NCBI GenBank assembly: GCA_973895155.1
Contig: OZ316892.1
Span: 30,938,001-31,002,000, forward strand
DNA: 64,000 bases
Source of the DNA: Marsupella aquatica
Lineage: Eukaryota; Marchantiophyta
Direction: 5' to 3'
Part shown: piece by piece, positions 42,963 through 54,545 of the stretch
Position numbering within the stretch: the first letter of the stretch is position 1
Layout: each line of letters starts with the position of its first letter
Position numbers and translations under genes: made by a program
Notes under the pieces: generated by a model
Told to the model about the DNA's origin: nothing
The model's database searches: none
What the model saw: only the letters and a program-made list of their open reading frames with translations

Positions 42963-45900
42963 TGTGGGATGGCTCAGTGTCAGCTAGTGTAGAGAAACAT
43001 GACATTCTTTCGTTTAGAAGAGGAAATAGTTAGGGAAAAAGTTTTAGTGCTATCAGAGTAGCTAGGTTTAGGGCACTTAAGTAAGAAGGGAAGCTTAGTA
43101 GAGGTAAGAGGGAATTTAGTTATGCAAAGTTATCTAGGGGTAAGCAAGTTACTATAGGAGGGGCAGGAAACTAGTCCGTCCTTAGTTATAATAGGCGACT
43201 AAGTCGGGACCGAAAAATGACCCGACACCGGACATCTTATTTTTGGCTGATATTTCCCCCATGGGTGCTGGGAGGTCCCTAGGGAACCCTGAAAAAGTAT
43301 GAAGTCAAGTGGGGTCTTAACCTAGGAGTTATAAGTATTTTGGCAAAAATCAAAGTTACCAAATAGCGGGTCCCGGGAAAAATAGCTGATGGGTAAATGT
43401 AGGGGTTCCAAGTTTGGAAGTGGGTTAAGTATGGTCCCCTCTATCCCTAGAAACTTGTGGGACAACTTTGTCACACTTGGTTACTTTTTGGGAGCATCTC
43501 AAAGTTGAGAAGAATTTTGGAAGACATAAAGACTTGACCCTCTTTGCCTAATTTTAGAAAAGTTGTTATAGGGTTTTGTTTATATCTTAGTAAACCCGGA
43601 CATAGTCCTATGTCCATAGAATCAGTGGAGCTACTCAGAAGTCCTTTTGGACTTATGTGTGAGTTTTGGAGGGGGGTCCAAAATCGCCCCAAAATGCTGT
43701 TTTTCCAAAAAAAAAATGTATTTTTTTCTAAGTGTAAACCGCGTGGGCGACGATCACGCGGCGAGCACGAGGCAAGGAGGAGCGAGCACGAGGCAAGGAG
43801 GAGCAAGCACGAGGCTGGTGAGGACGTCAAGCACCGGGAGGCTGTCCAAAGGTGCTGCATGATTACTTGAGGAATCAATTGAGCACAAGGGCGGCTGAAT
43901 TGAAGGAAGGGCGGCTGAATTGAAATGGCTGCTGCTGATTGAAGAAGCAAGGGCTGTTGCTGATTGAAGAAGCTATGGCTGCTGAGAAGGAAAAGAGCTA
44001 TGGCTGCAAATTAGGATCGCTGCTGGCTTTGAATTGGGAAGGCTGCTTGCTGCTATGACAGCTGCACACTAGATTAGAGGTGCTCCTACTAATCAGGCAC
44101 GAGATGCTCATGAGAATTGGCTGGCTGCTGCCTTGATGCTGCTGAATTGAATGATGCTGCTGCTAGCTGCGAAATTGCAAAGGTGGGCAGCTACGAAATT
44201 GAGAAGAGAGACCTGCTTGACTGAGAAGGAATCAAGCTATGGTTGCTGCTGCTGTGCTTCAAATCTGCTGTTGTTGTGCTGTAAATGCGCTGATGTGACT
44301 GTGCTGCTAGCTGCGAAATTGACTGTGTTGCTAGCGGCAAAATTGAAGAGGTGGGCTAGCTGCGAAATTGACTAGGCTGGCTGTGAGCTATGGTGGCTGT
44401 GAAATTGAGGGGCTGGCGGCTGATCAGCTGGACTGCTGCACAAGAAAGAATCCAATAGAGAATGCTGTGGTTTTAGATTGAATTCACGAGAGAGAAATGG
44501 CTGCAAACATTGCTGTCCTTACAAATTCTTCATAAGAAACATGAGTATAATGAGAGTGCTCTCCCCTCATGACACGTGGAATCCCCATAAGGGGCATGTA
44601 AGGTAAGTGTAATCGGGCCGCCGCTTACACCCGCTTTACACCAAAAACAGGCCTTGGGAGAATGGGCATAACTTTGGCTAGAGGTATCCGTTGGGGCCCA
44701 AATTTTTTTGTGCTGAGTTAGGGGAAGATAAGGCACCCCCTGGTGAAGGTGGAACCCCAGAAAAGTAATCACTCAAATATATTTTTAACCGAGGCCACGA
44801 GGGAGTCCCGACAACTTGCAAACCAAAGTCGGCATAGGGGAATGAATACCAGATTTAGGGGCTGACCTTTCTTGCACCCATACCACTTGAGTTAGGCTCT
44901 AGAGAAGGGTACTTACCTTTGGCCAAAGGTGTAAGGCCATCAAGTTAAGAAAAGTAAATATAGGGGGTAGTTTACTTAGGGTAGTAAAGGGGTTACAAGT
45001 AAAATAAGGCCAACTTTGACTAGGCACAACTTGAGACTCACTCACTCTTTTTGCGAGCTTTCAAGTGGGTTGGTAAGCTGGTGAGGAGGACCATAAGTGG
45101 GAGTAGGTTTGGAAGTCAAAGCATACCACTCATGTGTGGCATATTCCAGGGCTTGGAAGGAGGCAAAATAGCAAGTAGTAGGGTGGGCTATGAACTATAG
45201 AGTTGGACTTTGTGTGTTAGGAGGACTTGGGGGAGGTATAGTTGGACCCCAGGTCAAGCTTGGTGTGATGTGGAAGGAGATAGTATATAAGGAGGAAGTT
45301 TTCATTTGTTAGGGACCGGGAGTCTCATCTCTTAAGTGAAATCTCTACCTTGCCAAGGTAGGGCTAAGCTTGAGAAAGGAGAGGTGGTCCATGCTTAGTG
45401 TGGAGAATGTGTAGTGAACTTTTGTTGTAAAGGTGATGCAATAAAAGGAGACTTACCAATCTTCATTGTGACCATTAAGTGTGAGTGCATTTGAAGTATA
45501 TGAGAGCAAGAGAAGAGTCCATGCTATGGTATAATCTTGGTCTAAGCTTGAAGGGGATGTGCTAGTACAAAACCAAGGCCAAGGAGGCAAGGTTAAGGTA
45601 TAGCATTACTTTGAGACTTAGAGAGGATTATAGCTTGAGGGTGGAAAGTACTTTGCTTGGTGTGTGGTGTTAACAAGAAGTAAGAACAAGAGGAAGAGTC
45701 CTTAGATAGAGGAGCCTTCTCTAGGGCTCAAAGGGGATGTGTGGACCCAAACCAAGGCCAGGGGGGCAAGGTTGAGGGGTAACACTACTTTGAGGGTCTT
45801 GAGGAGACTTAAGCTTGAAGAGGAAAGTACTTTGGGTTCTTGGGTGTTTGTGTGAGAATCTACTCTAAGGTGACAGCTTGGAGCGGAGATCCCCCTTGCT

Positions 45901-46065
45901 GATCCTTGGAGTAGAGGAGAGGGGAAGGGGTGAGTACAAAAGTAGTCAAGGGGACTACCTCTCTAGAAGTGGAGAGTTGAAACTACTTATGTATGGAGTG
46001 ATTGGACATTGTAAGCACACTTCAGAAGTTTTGTCAATCCTTTGTGACCCTGGTATGACATGGAG
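42963..46065 (+). repeat. LTR-like segment, possibly a solo or truncated LTR
   Basis: Begins TGTGGGATGG at the break of the G4 LTR. It carries a TATATAA box (45284-45290) and an AATAAA signal (45440-45445) 156 bp apart, as in an LTR promoter/polyA unit. No protein-coding frame is convincing. The right border is unclear: tggtatgacatggagca near 46050 vaguely resembles a tRNA-iMet primer site, and the degraded gene on the minus strand starts at about 46072. No target duplication of the left flank (ccaac) was found. Confidence 0.4.
43763..43818 (+). repeat. 21-bp tandem repeat
   Basis: GAGCACGAGGCAAGGAGGAGC occurs twice in full and a third time in part. It is followed (43870-44430) by irregular repeats of GCTGCTGATTGAAGAAGC and GCTGCGAAATTGA words. 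Confidence 0.8.
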
Positions 46066-46071
46066 CAGGTA

Positions 46072-48169
46072 TTAGGTAGTCTTTTGGGGAGAAAAGCCGC
46101 TTAAGCTCCTTGGCAAGTGTTTGACAGCAGGATGATATGTGTGCCCACAGGATGCTGGGATCCAATTGTAGCAATGGTATCCATTGCAACAAATTGGACA
46201 ACTTGATACAGAAACTCTACTAAAAACTGTTTCAGTGGACGTAAGGGTATAACGTGGCATCACTGCAGGACATGGGTTGCATAAAACGTCTGCCACAATC
46301 GCAAGCTCTACTTCTTGATGCTTCAAATTATATTCAATCTTTTGGTGTTCTGCTGCTAACTTGTTAGATAAGTCAAAACAACTGGGACATCATTTTAGGC
46401 ACACTCTCGTCATACTCTCGTTTTCTCTATAATCTTTCCTTCACACTATGCAAATCCCGTCGGGTGGCTTCCAACAGGCTAGAAAGCTGGATGATTGTAC
46501 TCTCGTGAGTTCTCAGTGTTGTCCCCATCAAGGCCAACAAGTCGTTGTTAATCTGCAATATCAACATTTCAATCAATCACATGTCTTGCCACAAGGTCCA
46601 TCGCCTAAGAGATAAGTAATCTCATCAGTTATCAGTCATTTTCATCAGTCGACCTGATATCAGCTGCCACCTCATCTCAGAGAGGCCGCCAAGTTGCGAT
46701 TAGAGAAAAAAAACGGAAAAAAAAAATTGAAGGAGAAAGTTTTTTTTTCAATTTTTTTTTTTTTTTTCAATTTTAAGTTTTTTTTTTTCCGATTTTTTTC
46801 GGTCCGTACACCCATCTCGGCGAGGTCAGCCGAGATTGAACAATCTTAGCTGCCTAGCTGAGATGCGCGGACGTACAAAGGTCCCAATCTTAGCTCCTTA
46901 GCTGAGATTCAAATTTTTTTGAGGTAACTGATATTAGCCGCTGATATCAGTTATCAGTGGCTGATAACTGATGATATTGTGTACCCCATCGCCTAAAGCC
47001 CACATTGAAGTCCACAACCGCAAACAAACGGGTCCTGAACAGAGAAAGTACATGATCCTAGCAAGATGAAGGAGGAAACCTCAAAGTACCTCTTGAATCG
47101 CCTCTCCATCACCCGGCTTGTTGGATTCCAACTCAATGTTGGTCGTTACTTCTTCCACTGCAGTTTCTTCTGCATCAATTTCAGCGGAGGTTTTTTCTTC
47201 TTGAAGTCGTAGGTTCTCAATCTCTTGTTGTAATGAGCTCTCCACATCATCACGTCCCGACTAAATTACCTTCAGCTTGTCCATGGTAGAATGGACCTTG
47301 TCAAACCTCTTGTTCACAGACACGAGCTGACCCCTCATCTTAGATATCTCTGCTTCTATTGCAGATACCAGAACGTTCTTCACTTTCAAGGGAATCTGTC
47401 TCTTCTCCGATGGACGAACACATAGAATAGGTGTGGGAGGAGGTACTGTGCTAACCTTAGTCAAGCTGCAACTGCCACGCTCCTTGGGCACGGCACTTTT
47501 AGGGCTCTCAAAAAGTGCTAATTGTCCGTTGTAGACGACGGGTTTAGTCTCTGACAAAGACTTTGGAGTTGACGACATAGACATTGGAGCTGAATACAGT
47601 TGAGGCTTTCTAACACAAGGAGGGCCATCAGGCCTACCTTTCCCATCTCGTGACCACTGAGTTACTTGACCCTTCAGCTTTGTCGATGCATAAGCTGCCC
47701 AGTTTACCTTTCTATGAAGCACCCGCTCGGCATAGGCACCTTTGACAAATGTATGAGATAGAATTCCATTAACAGGCTTGTCATACCCGTCCACCACTTG
47801 AGATAGTGCTAAAATCTCATCAAGAGGAATACCCGTGCAAGTACTTAGCTTATAGCCGTTCCTTGTTACCTCACCAAAGCATGCACTTAGTTGTTCCTCG
47901 GTGAGATCCAAAATCTTGTGGGGAAATTTGCCCTCATTGGGGAGACCACAGTTTGTCGCAAACCAGGCCGCATCCTTGTAGAACTCGGTCGGAGACCAAG
48001 TTACATCAGAGCTCTGGCCTTTCGCTTTCTTAGCTGCTCTTGGCAGTTGAGCTTTGGTGTTATCCTTCGTGATGCCTGTCTCAGCTTTTGCCAGGACATT
48101 GGATACTGGCTGTATCGACTTGACATCCACCCCTCCATCAACTGTCAATGGAGAAGTGGTATCCATCAA
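46072..48169 (-). pseudogene. Unrecognised gene with coiled coil and degenerate RING-like finger
   Basis: Exon 1: ATG 48169 to the donor at 47090/47089 (GAG|GTACTT), one frame with TAG 47261-47263; 302 aa precede the stop and about 57 Glu-rich helical codons follow it. Exon 2 starts at 46552 after TTGCAG and continues in phase (NNDLLALMGTTLRTHESTII) to TAG 46427-46429. A further stretch in another frame (about 46400-46072) gives a CxxC, a helix, and CPICCNGYHCYNWIPASCGH followed by TYHP, like a RING/zinc finger missing ligands. Residues of about 60-180 of exon 1 look globular (WSPTEFYKDAAWFATNCGLPNEGKFPHKIL, cited in pieces: WSPTEFYKDAAWF, NCGLPNEGKF) but are not recognised. The 46553-47089 intron contains a MITE. 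It could be a host gene or a transposon-derived family. Confidence 0.45.
46609..46987. mobile_element. Mutator-like MITE, 379 bp
   Basis: Terminal inverted repeats of at least 30 bp (left GAGATAAGTAATCTCATCAG; right end inverted GGGGTACACAATATCATCAG, then TTATCAG in both) are flanked by a perfect 9-bp direct duplication ATCGCCTAA (46600-46608 and 46988-46996). The interior holds long A and T tracts and a second inverted pair (cttagct...agctgag). Nine-base duplications and long inverted ends are the mark of Mutator-type elements. It has no coding capacity. Confidence 0.85.
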
Positions 48170-48996
48170 ACTCGTCCTAAATAAACAAAAAAACTGTGAC
48201 TAAACACTCAATAAGACCTCTGCCGACAACATGTAAAGGTACGCCTCACAGGATGGACTAAATTACACGGAGCAATAGCCTAAATACCTTCTAGCCACGA
48301 TAACAAAATCAAGTCCCGGGCTCTGATGTCTGCTTTCAACTCACCAATGTTTCCTCTGAGCAGCAACCAGCTACCGACCAGCAGTAATCCTCCACCGCAT
48401 TGAACTAGCTCGCAAATCCCCCAACGCGTAGCAATCCCCGATGCAATTCGCAAATCGAGTACGTTAGTACCCCCATTACCACATGATGCACTTTGCGGAT
48501 AGAGCTCGCTCCCGGCGTGTGAAACTTGAGCACTTGAGAAGGTTGAGCAAAGGATCGAGCTTCGCCCAGGTCTTGAAGCACTAAGAGAAGTGGGCGGATA
48601 GGGCTCCGCCCGAGTGAAACCAGCACTGCTACAAGTGAGAAATGGGAGAAATGCGCGGCCCAAGCTTTCTCTGAGCGGGAAGTCTTCAAGTCAAATGGCA
48701 ACAACTAAACTTGCATGGCTGCACTTCTTGCGTGGCCGCACTTCTTCTCGAGGGATTCAAATAATTGGCAGAGTCTAACTCCGCGCATTTTGGAGTCCTC
48801 ATAAAGTCTTGGCCCACCAATAACGTTAAATACTCTTAAGTACATTTTGTCTCTAAGTGATTCAAAACGTCCTTGGCAGCTCACGATCCTTTTAATCTCG
48901 ACCATTCATGTGCCAAAGATTTCAAGGACTGCCATGCCAAATCCCAGTCCTTTTTGCACCTTTTGGTACCCTTCAATCATGCTTTCCACCGGCCCG
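48170..48996. other. Stretch without a supported gene
   Basis: Several short minus-strand frames (48280-48663; 48905-48405 with a TAG at 48705) show no recognisable domain. They may be upstream exons of the gene at 46072-48169: TTTAG before 48179 could be a splice acceptor. Not supported further. Confidence 0.3.
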
Positions 48997-51606
48997 GTAA
49001 TCTGCGCACAATCTCAAAGTACCATCCTTTTTGGACACAAACAGCGCGGGCGCCCCATAAGGACTCTTACTAGGACGAATGAACCCTTGGTCAATCAACT
49101 CTTCCAAGGCGTTCTTCAACATCATTCGTTCGTTCAGGTTCAGATGGTAAGGAGCTTTAGCCTGAGGAGCCGATCCCGGCTCCAACTCAACCTGGTGATC
49201 CACTTCTCTCCTCGGGGGTAAACCTTTAGGTAGCTTTTGCGAGAGCACGTCGTTGAATTCCTCTAAAATTTCAGGGATTCTACCGTAGTCGGGCCCGACC
49301 TTAGCTGACTTAGCCTTGGGCTGCGAAGCAGCTCCCTTGACTGGGTGGAGATGAAAGAAGAAACATTCATGCCCACCCTTAAAGTCTTTCCACCATTGCT
49401 TCGCCGATACACACGGAGACAACCACGACACTTTACTTACTTTAAGAAATCTTTATTTATTTTTGGTAATTTCGTGTACAACGATGGGCTCACCGCCCTT
49501 ATTGGGAAAATGAAGCACTTCATCCCCCGGTTTCAAGGTAACATTGTGCTTTCTGAGATAGCCTACCGACAAAATGAAGTCTACGGCTAGACCGTCTAGA
49601 ACGTAGAACATCTCCTGACTACCAAAATTTTGCTGTTCGCCTATGACCTCCACTCGAAGTCTATGTACCACTCTAGACACTATGCATTTTGTGTCGTTGG
49701 CAAACTTGCACACTAACGGTTGAAGCAACTCTTGCACGTCCACTCCAAGACGTGCCGCCGCCTGCCCACTTATGAAGCAGGCGGTCGCGCCTGTATCAAC
49801 CAATGCAACACCCAGATTACCGTTAGAAGTGACATTCACAAAAATCAGCTTTTCAGGACCCTTTGTCTTAACTTTAGGTACTATCTCTGGCAACAACCCT
49901 TTCACACCGGCAGGAACATCCTCTATAGGGACCTCGTCAGTTACTAAGGGTTCGGTTAGAGCGATACTTACCTTGATGCTCTTCTGCCCCCCATCTCCGT
50001 TCGGCTTGCCACCTTTCGTGGTGCCATCCTTACTTTGATGGCCCATGGCGCCACACGTGAAGCACGACCCTTCGGCCCGCCTCTGCTCCGTGAGCGCCTG
50101 CTTCTTTTCTCTCTGTGCCGATGAGGATCCCTTCTTGAAGTTGCTGGCTTTCCGGTTGCGTTTTGCATTTCCATTCTGGGGCTGGGGATCCGAACCACCG
50201 GCCCCCGCCCCCTCTGGTTGCTTGCGCTTATTCCCAGGACCTTTTGCTTTCCCAGCTTCCCCCTCGGATCCCTTGCCACCCACCTTCGCCAAGTCCGGCC
50301 GGTTATTAACCAACGTAGTGGCCTTGTCAAAGGCGTCAGAAAGCGTTTTAAAGTCATGACGCTTTTCCTGACGCTTTTCCTGCAACTTTTCCCTGAGCAA
50401 CGGTGGGAGCTTCACTATAAAGTTGTGAAGCTGCGTATGTAGGGTCTCTTGCCCCGCCGGGATACACGCCAACTGATTCTGGTAATAGGTGATGAACTTT
50501 TGGATATCACCCCTGAAGCTCATCTCCGTTACACATTTCTGAGCGTGCCGCTCTGGGTACTTAGTGGTGACGTGAGCACGGAGACCCTCAACCAGGTTTT
50601 CCCAAGATAAAGGCAAGGAGGAGTCTTCCCTCGACTTCTTCCATGACTTATACCAAGTCAAGGCATAATCGATCCTTCAGGTAAGGAGCAGCTGCGGTAG
50701 CCCAAGTGGATCGCTCAACGCACACTTGGAGATGAATCTCCATCGTGAGAGCCAACTCAGGAAATTTTGTCCACTTTGCTCGTAGGCCCCATCATAAGTT
50801 GGAGGAGTCGGTAACTGGTTCACTTGGAACATACTCCGTCCAACTACCATTCCCCCTTTGGGACGTGTTGCACTCTGACTACCCAGACTAAGTAAATACT
50901 TAATCTGGGCCCCCTTGTTGTGTTCCAGCTGCTCATAAATGAGTCGCTGGTCTTAAGCCAACGGACCCAATCCTTCGTCAGCGGCTGGGCCCTTGCGGGT
51001 TGTGTGAGGACGGTCCTCCCACCGTCTTTCCTTTGTGGGTTGCCTATCCTTAGGTTCCTTTGTGGATTTTGGTGATACTCCCCGCGCTTTGTGAGCACCA
51101 TGACCTCCCGGGGCTGAGGCATCACCCTTACCACCCTGGTTCTGCTTAGTCAAATTATCCACGATGACGTCCGACTCAACATCATCTTCTGGTTCCGCGT
51201 TCAACCCTCTCAAAGCTGGGACCAGTTCCTCTTCCGGGTCCTGACCCTCTTCCTTTGATTTTGCATCCGCATCGTCGTCACTTGCACTTGAGTCGGTGTC
51301 GTCGTCGCTCGACCCGTCCTCTGAAGGCTCGGACACCTCCTTCCCTTTAAGTCGATGGTGCTCCTCGCTTGACGTGTTTGCCGCGGTAGCCGACGGTTCG
51401 GCTGCCACGTCCTCATCATCCTGCTTATAATGCTCATCTAGGGAAGTTGACCCGTCCTCCTTTGTTTCCTCTGGAACTTGGGTTCTCCCCTTGGTGGGGG
51501 GAGCCTGTTTGCCACTCTTTGAACGAGTGTTTTTTGCCATGTCCATAGTGACCGAATCTGCCCGCAGTCGACTCGCTGGGCACGTTGAAGCACTAAGTCC
51601 CCGCAA
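48997..51606 (-). pseudogene. G5 gag-protease-RT, broken
   Basis: N-terminal acidic Ser/Asp-rich gag extension 51606-50953 (TAA at 50951-50953). Next a shifted stretch (PTPPTYDG, then a capsid helix) has at least two frameshifts near 50780 and 50680. The frame 50661-49453 contains LTWYKSW, the capsid helices, the knuckle CFTCGAMGHQSKD with its last Cys lost, and the protease VDTGATACFIS (near 49790) with DFILSVGYL. TAA 49453-49455 is followed in the same frame by the RT entry (HQVELEPGSAP, LIDQGFIRPSKSPYGAPALFVSKKDG). It stops at ADYRA near 48997 where unrelated sequence begins. Not functional. Confidence 0.83.
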
Positions 51607-51671
51607 AAATCAGTTAAGATTTTTGGATTCCAACTGAACACAACCCCGGCCCGGTGTCTATGCCAGCAATC

Positions 51672-51683
51672 GCTCTGATACCA
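51672..51683 (-). promoter_or_regulatory. tRNA-iMet primer-binding site of G5
   Basis: Minus strand TGGTATCAGAGC; it lies just inside the 5' LTR end (TGGTGGACC on the plus strand at 51688). Confidence 0.85.
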
Positions 51684-51687
51684 CAAG

Positions 51688-53260
51688 TGGTGGACCTTGC
51701 CACCCGACGCCCTCACCAATCCCGACACTCACACCTAAGTGCCCCTGGTGCCCGAACGCCTCCACGGAATACCTCAAGCAAGCACCTTAGTGCCCTTTTT
51801 GCACCACCCGCGACCACTCCCATACGAAGCCGGACTTGCTCTCTAATACGACCGCTACTCAACAGTCCTCACAGTCTGCACCACCAACCAAGCACTTTGG
51901 TAAGTAACCCTTCAGGATCTAGAACTCACCAAGTCTAGCATCCTAACTCAAGCTCAACAGACGTTTGGTAAGTAGGTCAGCGATAGGTCCTCCCGATGCC
52001 ATGAGTCGGAACCAGAACCCACGCCCACTGTTCGTCCAGAACAGCTCCTTCCTTGGGCGCGGCCCGGGTTACTCCTCGTACCTATCCATCACCAACTGAC
52101 CGCCCTGACCTCAGGACATGTTCATGGCCCAAATAAGCGTAGCTTGTCCCAAAGCTTGTCCCAACGCGCTAGGACCAGAATGGCCCCAACTCTAGCATCC
52201 AACTCCCGATCGCCCCGTTGATGGTCTAGGGTCCAAACACCATTGGGGCTCAACCTCCCACCTACTTGGCCTTGCCTTGCCAACGCAAGCTCCCTAGGGA
52301 GACTGAACGCGGCTTGGCTGCTGTTCGGTGGGATTTGGCAAGCGGGCGAACTAACACCCGCTTTCCCCGAGAACCCATGGCGTCCACAGACACAGCTGAG
52401 CTCAGGAGGTCGTAGCCCACCTCAAGATCTTTCCAACGCACCCAAGAAGTCCTCCAACGGACTTCCCGTTGGGAAGATATCATCGTTTCCGTTTGGCGTC
52501 TCCCCTTAGTGTCGCGACCGTCGTGGCTCACGACTTGGGCTCGCCCTTGGCCCCCAGGGAGACACCACTCCCCTCATATATGCTTCTGGGGACCTGCCAC
52601 CCCCAGACCAGCTTTGGTCCTCATTATTTGGCCTACAACCCGATTCCTATTTCGCATAGCGGGCGCGCCACCAACTGGCAACGCCCATAACTTTCTTGTT
52701 AGGCATCCGCAAATGGAGTGCCTTAGCCCATTGTGACCGGGCCGACCCGGTGCTCATGCCTAGGCCCTCAGGTCTGATTGCCGCTCGGGGCCCCCGATCG
52801 GCCCAACCCGGATTGGGCCATAACTTGCGCCCCAAGTGTCCGTTACCACTGGAGTCAACTCCATTGGCCTTGGGCCCGAGAGGAGCTCATACTCAAGCCC
52901 TCAGAACTCAAAGTCCGTCCGGTGGCCCGGACGGTCGACCTTGAGCCCAGCCCTTATCCCGCTTGACCTGGCTAGCACTCGGCTCGCCAAGGTCCTTAGT
53001 GTGTGTCACCAGCTTGACGCCATGCCTTCGCCAGTGCCACTTCCCAATGCTCACTAGTCTCCCCATGCTAAGTCCTCCCCGGATGGCCTATTCGGGCCTG
53101 GACCATAAGGGAGCTCGGCGTCGGAGTCAGCGACGCCGGAGCTAAGTGTTGAGGTAGTCGAGTTCCGCGACTTCCAAGCGGTATGGCCCTGCGGCATTGT
53201 GGGCCAAGTTGGATTCCACCCCAGAAGAGTTCCCTGTAAGTAGGAATCCAAAAACATTCC
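51688..53260 (-). repeat. G5 5' LTR (outer end approximate)
   Basis: Inner end TGGTGGACC at 51688, five bases from the primer site. C-rich on the plus strand, with no believable gene on either strand. The outer end is not determined; sequence of a different character starts between 53210 and 53288. Confidence 0.5.
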
Positions 53261-53287
53261 TTGGCAATGCTAGTTGTATAAGCTCTA

Positions 53288-53849
53288 TTGTGTGGGCATG
53301 TATTGATACAAGCAATATGTCATGTGCAGGTGGATTGGACTCCTCCTGAGGGGTTAGTGGCACGGGCCATCATAGAGGATGAGCAGACGGACATTGTACC
53401 CAATGAGGAGGGTACCCAGGAGGAGACACCTCTAACTTGTGGGCAACAGGGCAGTGCAGGCACACAGGCTCGTGACAGAGAGAGAGGTGAGGGAGGGAGA
53501 GATAGAGGGAGGGAGAGAGAGAGGTGAGGGAGGGAGAGAGGTGAGGGAGGGAGGGAGAGATAGAGGGAGGGAGAGAGGGAGAGATAGAGGGAGGGAGAGA
53601 GAGAGAGATGAGGGAAGGAGAGAGAGAGGGAGGACGAGGAGCCATGTCCACAGGGACTCCACCAGGAGATCCCGTGACACTAGAGGCAAGGGTGCGGAGC
53701 AGACAGATCCTTTGTCCTCCAGTAGTAGTAGCTCAAATGAGGATGAGCAGAGGTTTGAGTTGCGCAGTCGAGGCGGACAGTCAGGAGGTGCGCAAGAGAG
53801 GTCCCTTCGTAGGTCTGGACGGAATAGGAGCCACTCTCAACGACATTAG
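53288..53849 (+). pseudogene. C-terminal ORF fragment, Arg/Glu/Gly repeat and Ser/Arg tail
   Basis: Open in one frame to 53527 (VDWTPPEGLVARAIIEDEQ) and in the next frame to TAA 53847-53849. The centre is a GA-rich microsatellite coding for RERGEGGRDR-type repeats; the end is SSSSSSSNEDEQRFELRSRGG and RSGRNRSHSQRH. No domain is recognised. Because ACGTC-rich subterminal-like DNA follows, it may be the end of a transposon-encoded protein (CACTA type); this is inference. Confidence 0.35.
53463..53640 (+). repeat. GA-rich microsatellite
   Basis: About 175 bp of interrupted (GAGGGAGG/GAGAGA) repeats, pure purine except for a few T; the opposite strand gives Ser/Leu/Pro repeats. Confidence 0.9.
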
Positions 53850-54119
53850 GGTTTAGGGTTTAGGGTTTCTTTGCAGGACTTCCTCCTGAATTTTGTAAAT
53901 CTCCCAATTCAATTTTGATCTCACCCATATGTAGTGGTGCCACATTCCAGGATTGAATTGTGTACAATGGGCATGTATTGATCTTGAACACTTGATTGTG
54001 TATTTTGTATGTATTCCCTACCCCCTAAAATGCACAACCCTCCCACATAACCATGGAGCCCTAAACAATATCATAGGTCAGTATAACCCCACAAAAGCCA
54101 GATAATGTTAGTATATATA

Positions 54120-54545
54120 CCTCGTCTATGGGAAGAAGCAGACGTCTTATTTGGCAATGTTTAATTAATTACGTCTTTCCAAAAGACCAACATTACGTCC
54201 TGACTAAAGACACACGCTAGCCTAAACGTCCTTTTTAAGGCCTCGTGTAAACACGTTATACAGGACGTTATTAAGTATAACGTCATATTTACGGACGTAA
54301 ATTACTGGAATTGTCCGACTAAACTCTTCCCATTGGAACGTTGTTATTTACTACGTCCATCAGATTACGTCGCATAAAATGAGGTAACTAACGTCATGGT
54401 AGACGACATTAATGAGATCGTCTGGGTCTGGGCTCTTAACGTGCCCAGTTTCACGTCGCCAAAATCGACTTTGCTTCGGGGCAAGTTTACGTCGAGTAAA
54501 GCGTCAACTCAGATTACGTTAAACCCTCAAGAAATGTAGTTGTGA
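54120..54545. repeat. ACGTC motif cluster, probable transposon subterminal region
   Basis: Sixteen ACGT tetramers within about 375 bp (54142-54519), ten of them ACGTC, spaced 12-48 bp in both orientations. The cluster ends near aagaaatgtagttg (54530-54543), close to the GTAGTG end typical of CACTA elements (CACTACAAGAAA on the other strand). Such arrays are usual binding sites of CACTA transposase-associated proteins. Confidence 0.5.

Larger units (their letters stand above)
48997..51683 (-). mobile_element. Decayed Ty3/gypsy retrotransposon G5 (internal part)
   Basis: Minus-strand order from the right: tRNA-iMet primer site (51683-51672), gag, zinc knuckle, protease, start of RT. It is cut off abruptly within the RT after ADYRA at about 48997. 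Its primer site (iMet) and protease/RT layout (DTGA, retropepsin fused upstream of RT) are those of the common chromovirus/Tekay-like gypsy type and differ from G1-G4. Confidence 0.75.

Noticed and set aside
44565-44574. CCTCATGACA as a possible outer end of the right G4 LTR
   Set aside because: It matches the left LTR end, but the next five bases (cgtgg) do not match the left flank (cccgg) and the intervening sequence is not LTR-like by comparison with 17896-19847.
46040-46075. tggtatgacatggagcagg as a tRNA-iMet primer site
   Set aside because: Only the outer parts match TGGTATCAGAGC, with an interrupted middle, and no CA-ended LTR precedes it.
48280-48905. Minus-strand frames as exons of the gene at 46072-48169
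   Set aside because: Low-complexity composition, an in-frame stop and no clear donor site; insufficient to call coding.
53370-53689. Ser/Leu/Pro-repeat frames on the minus strand
   Set aside because: Translations of the GA-rich microsatellite; no domain and no start context.
53850-53873. Three TTTAGGG-type telomere units (gggtttagggtttagggttt)
   Set aside because: Only three units, internal and beside a degenerate ORF; such short runs are common and do not show a telomere or a fusion point.
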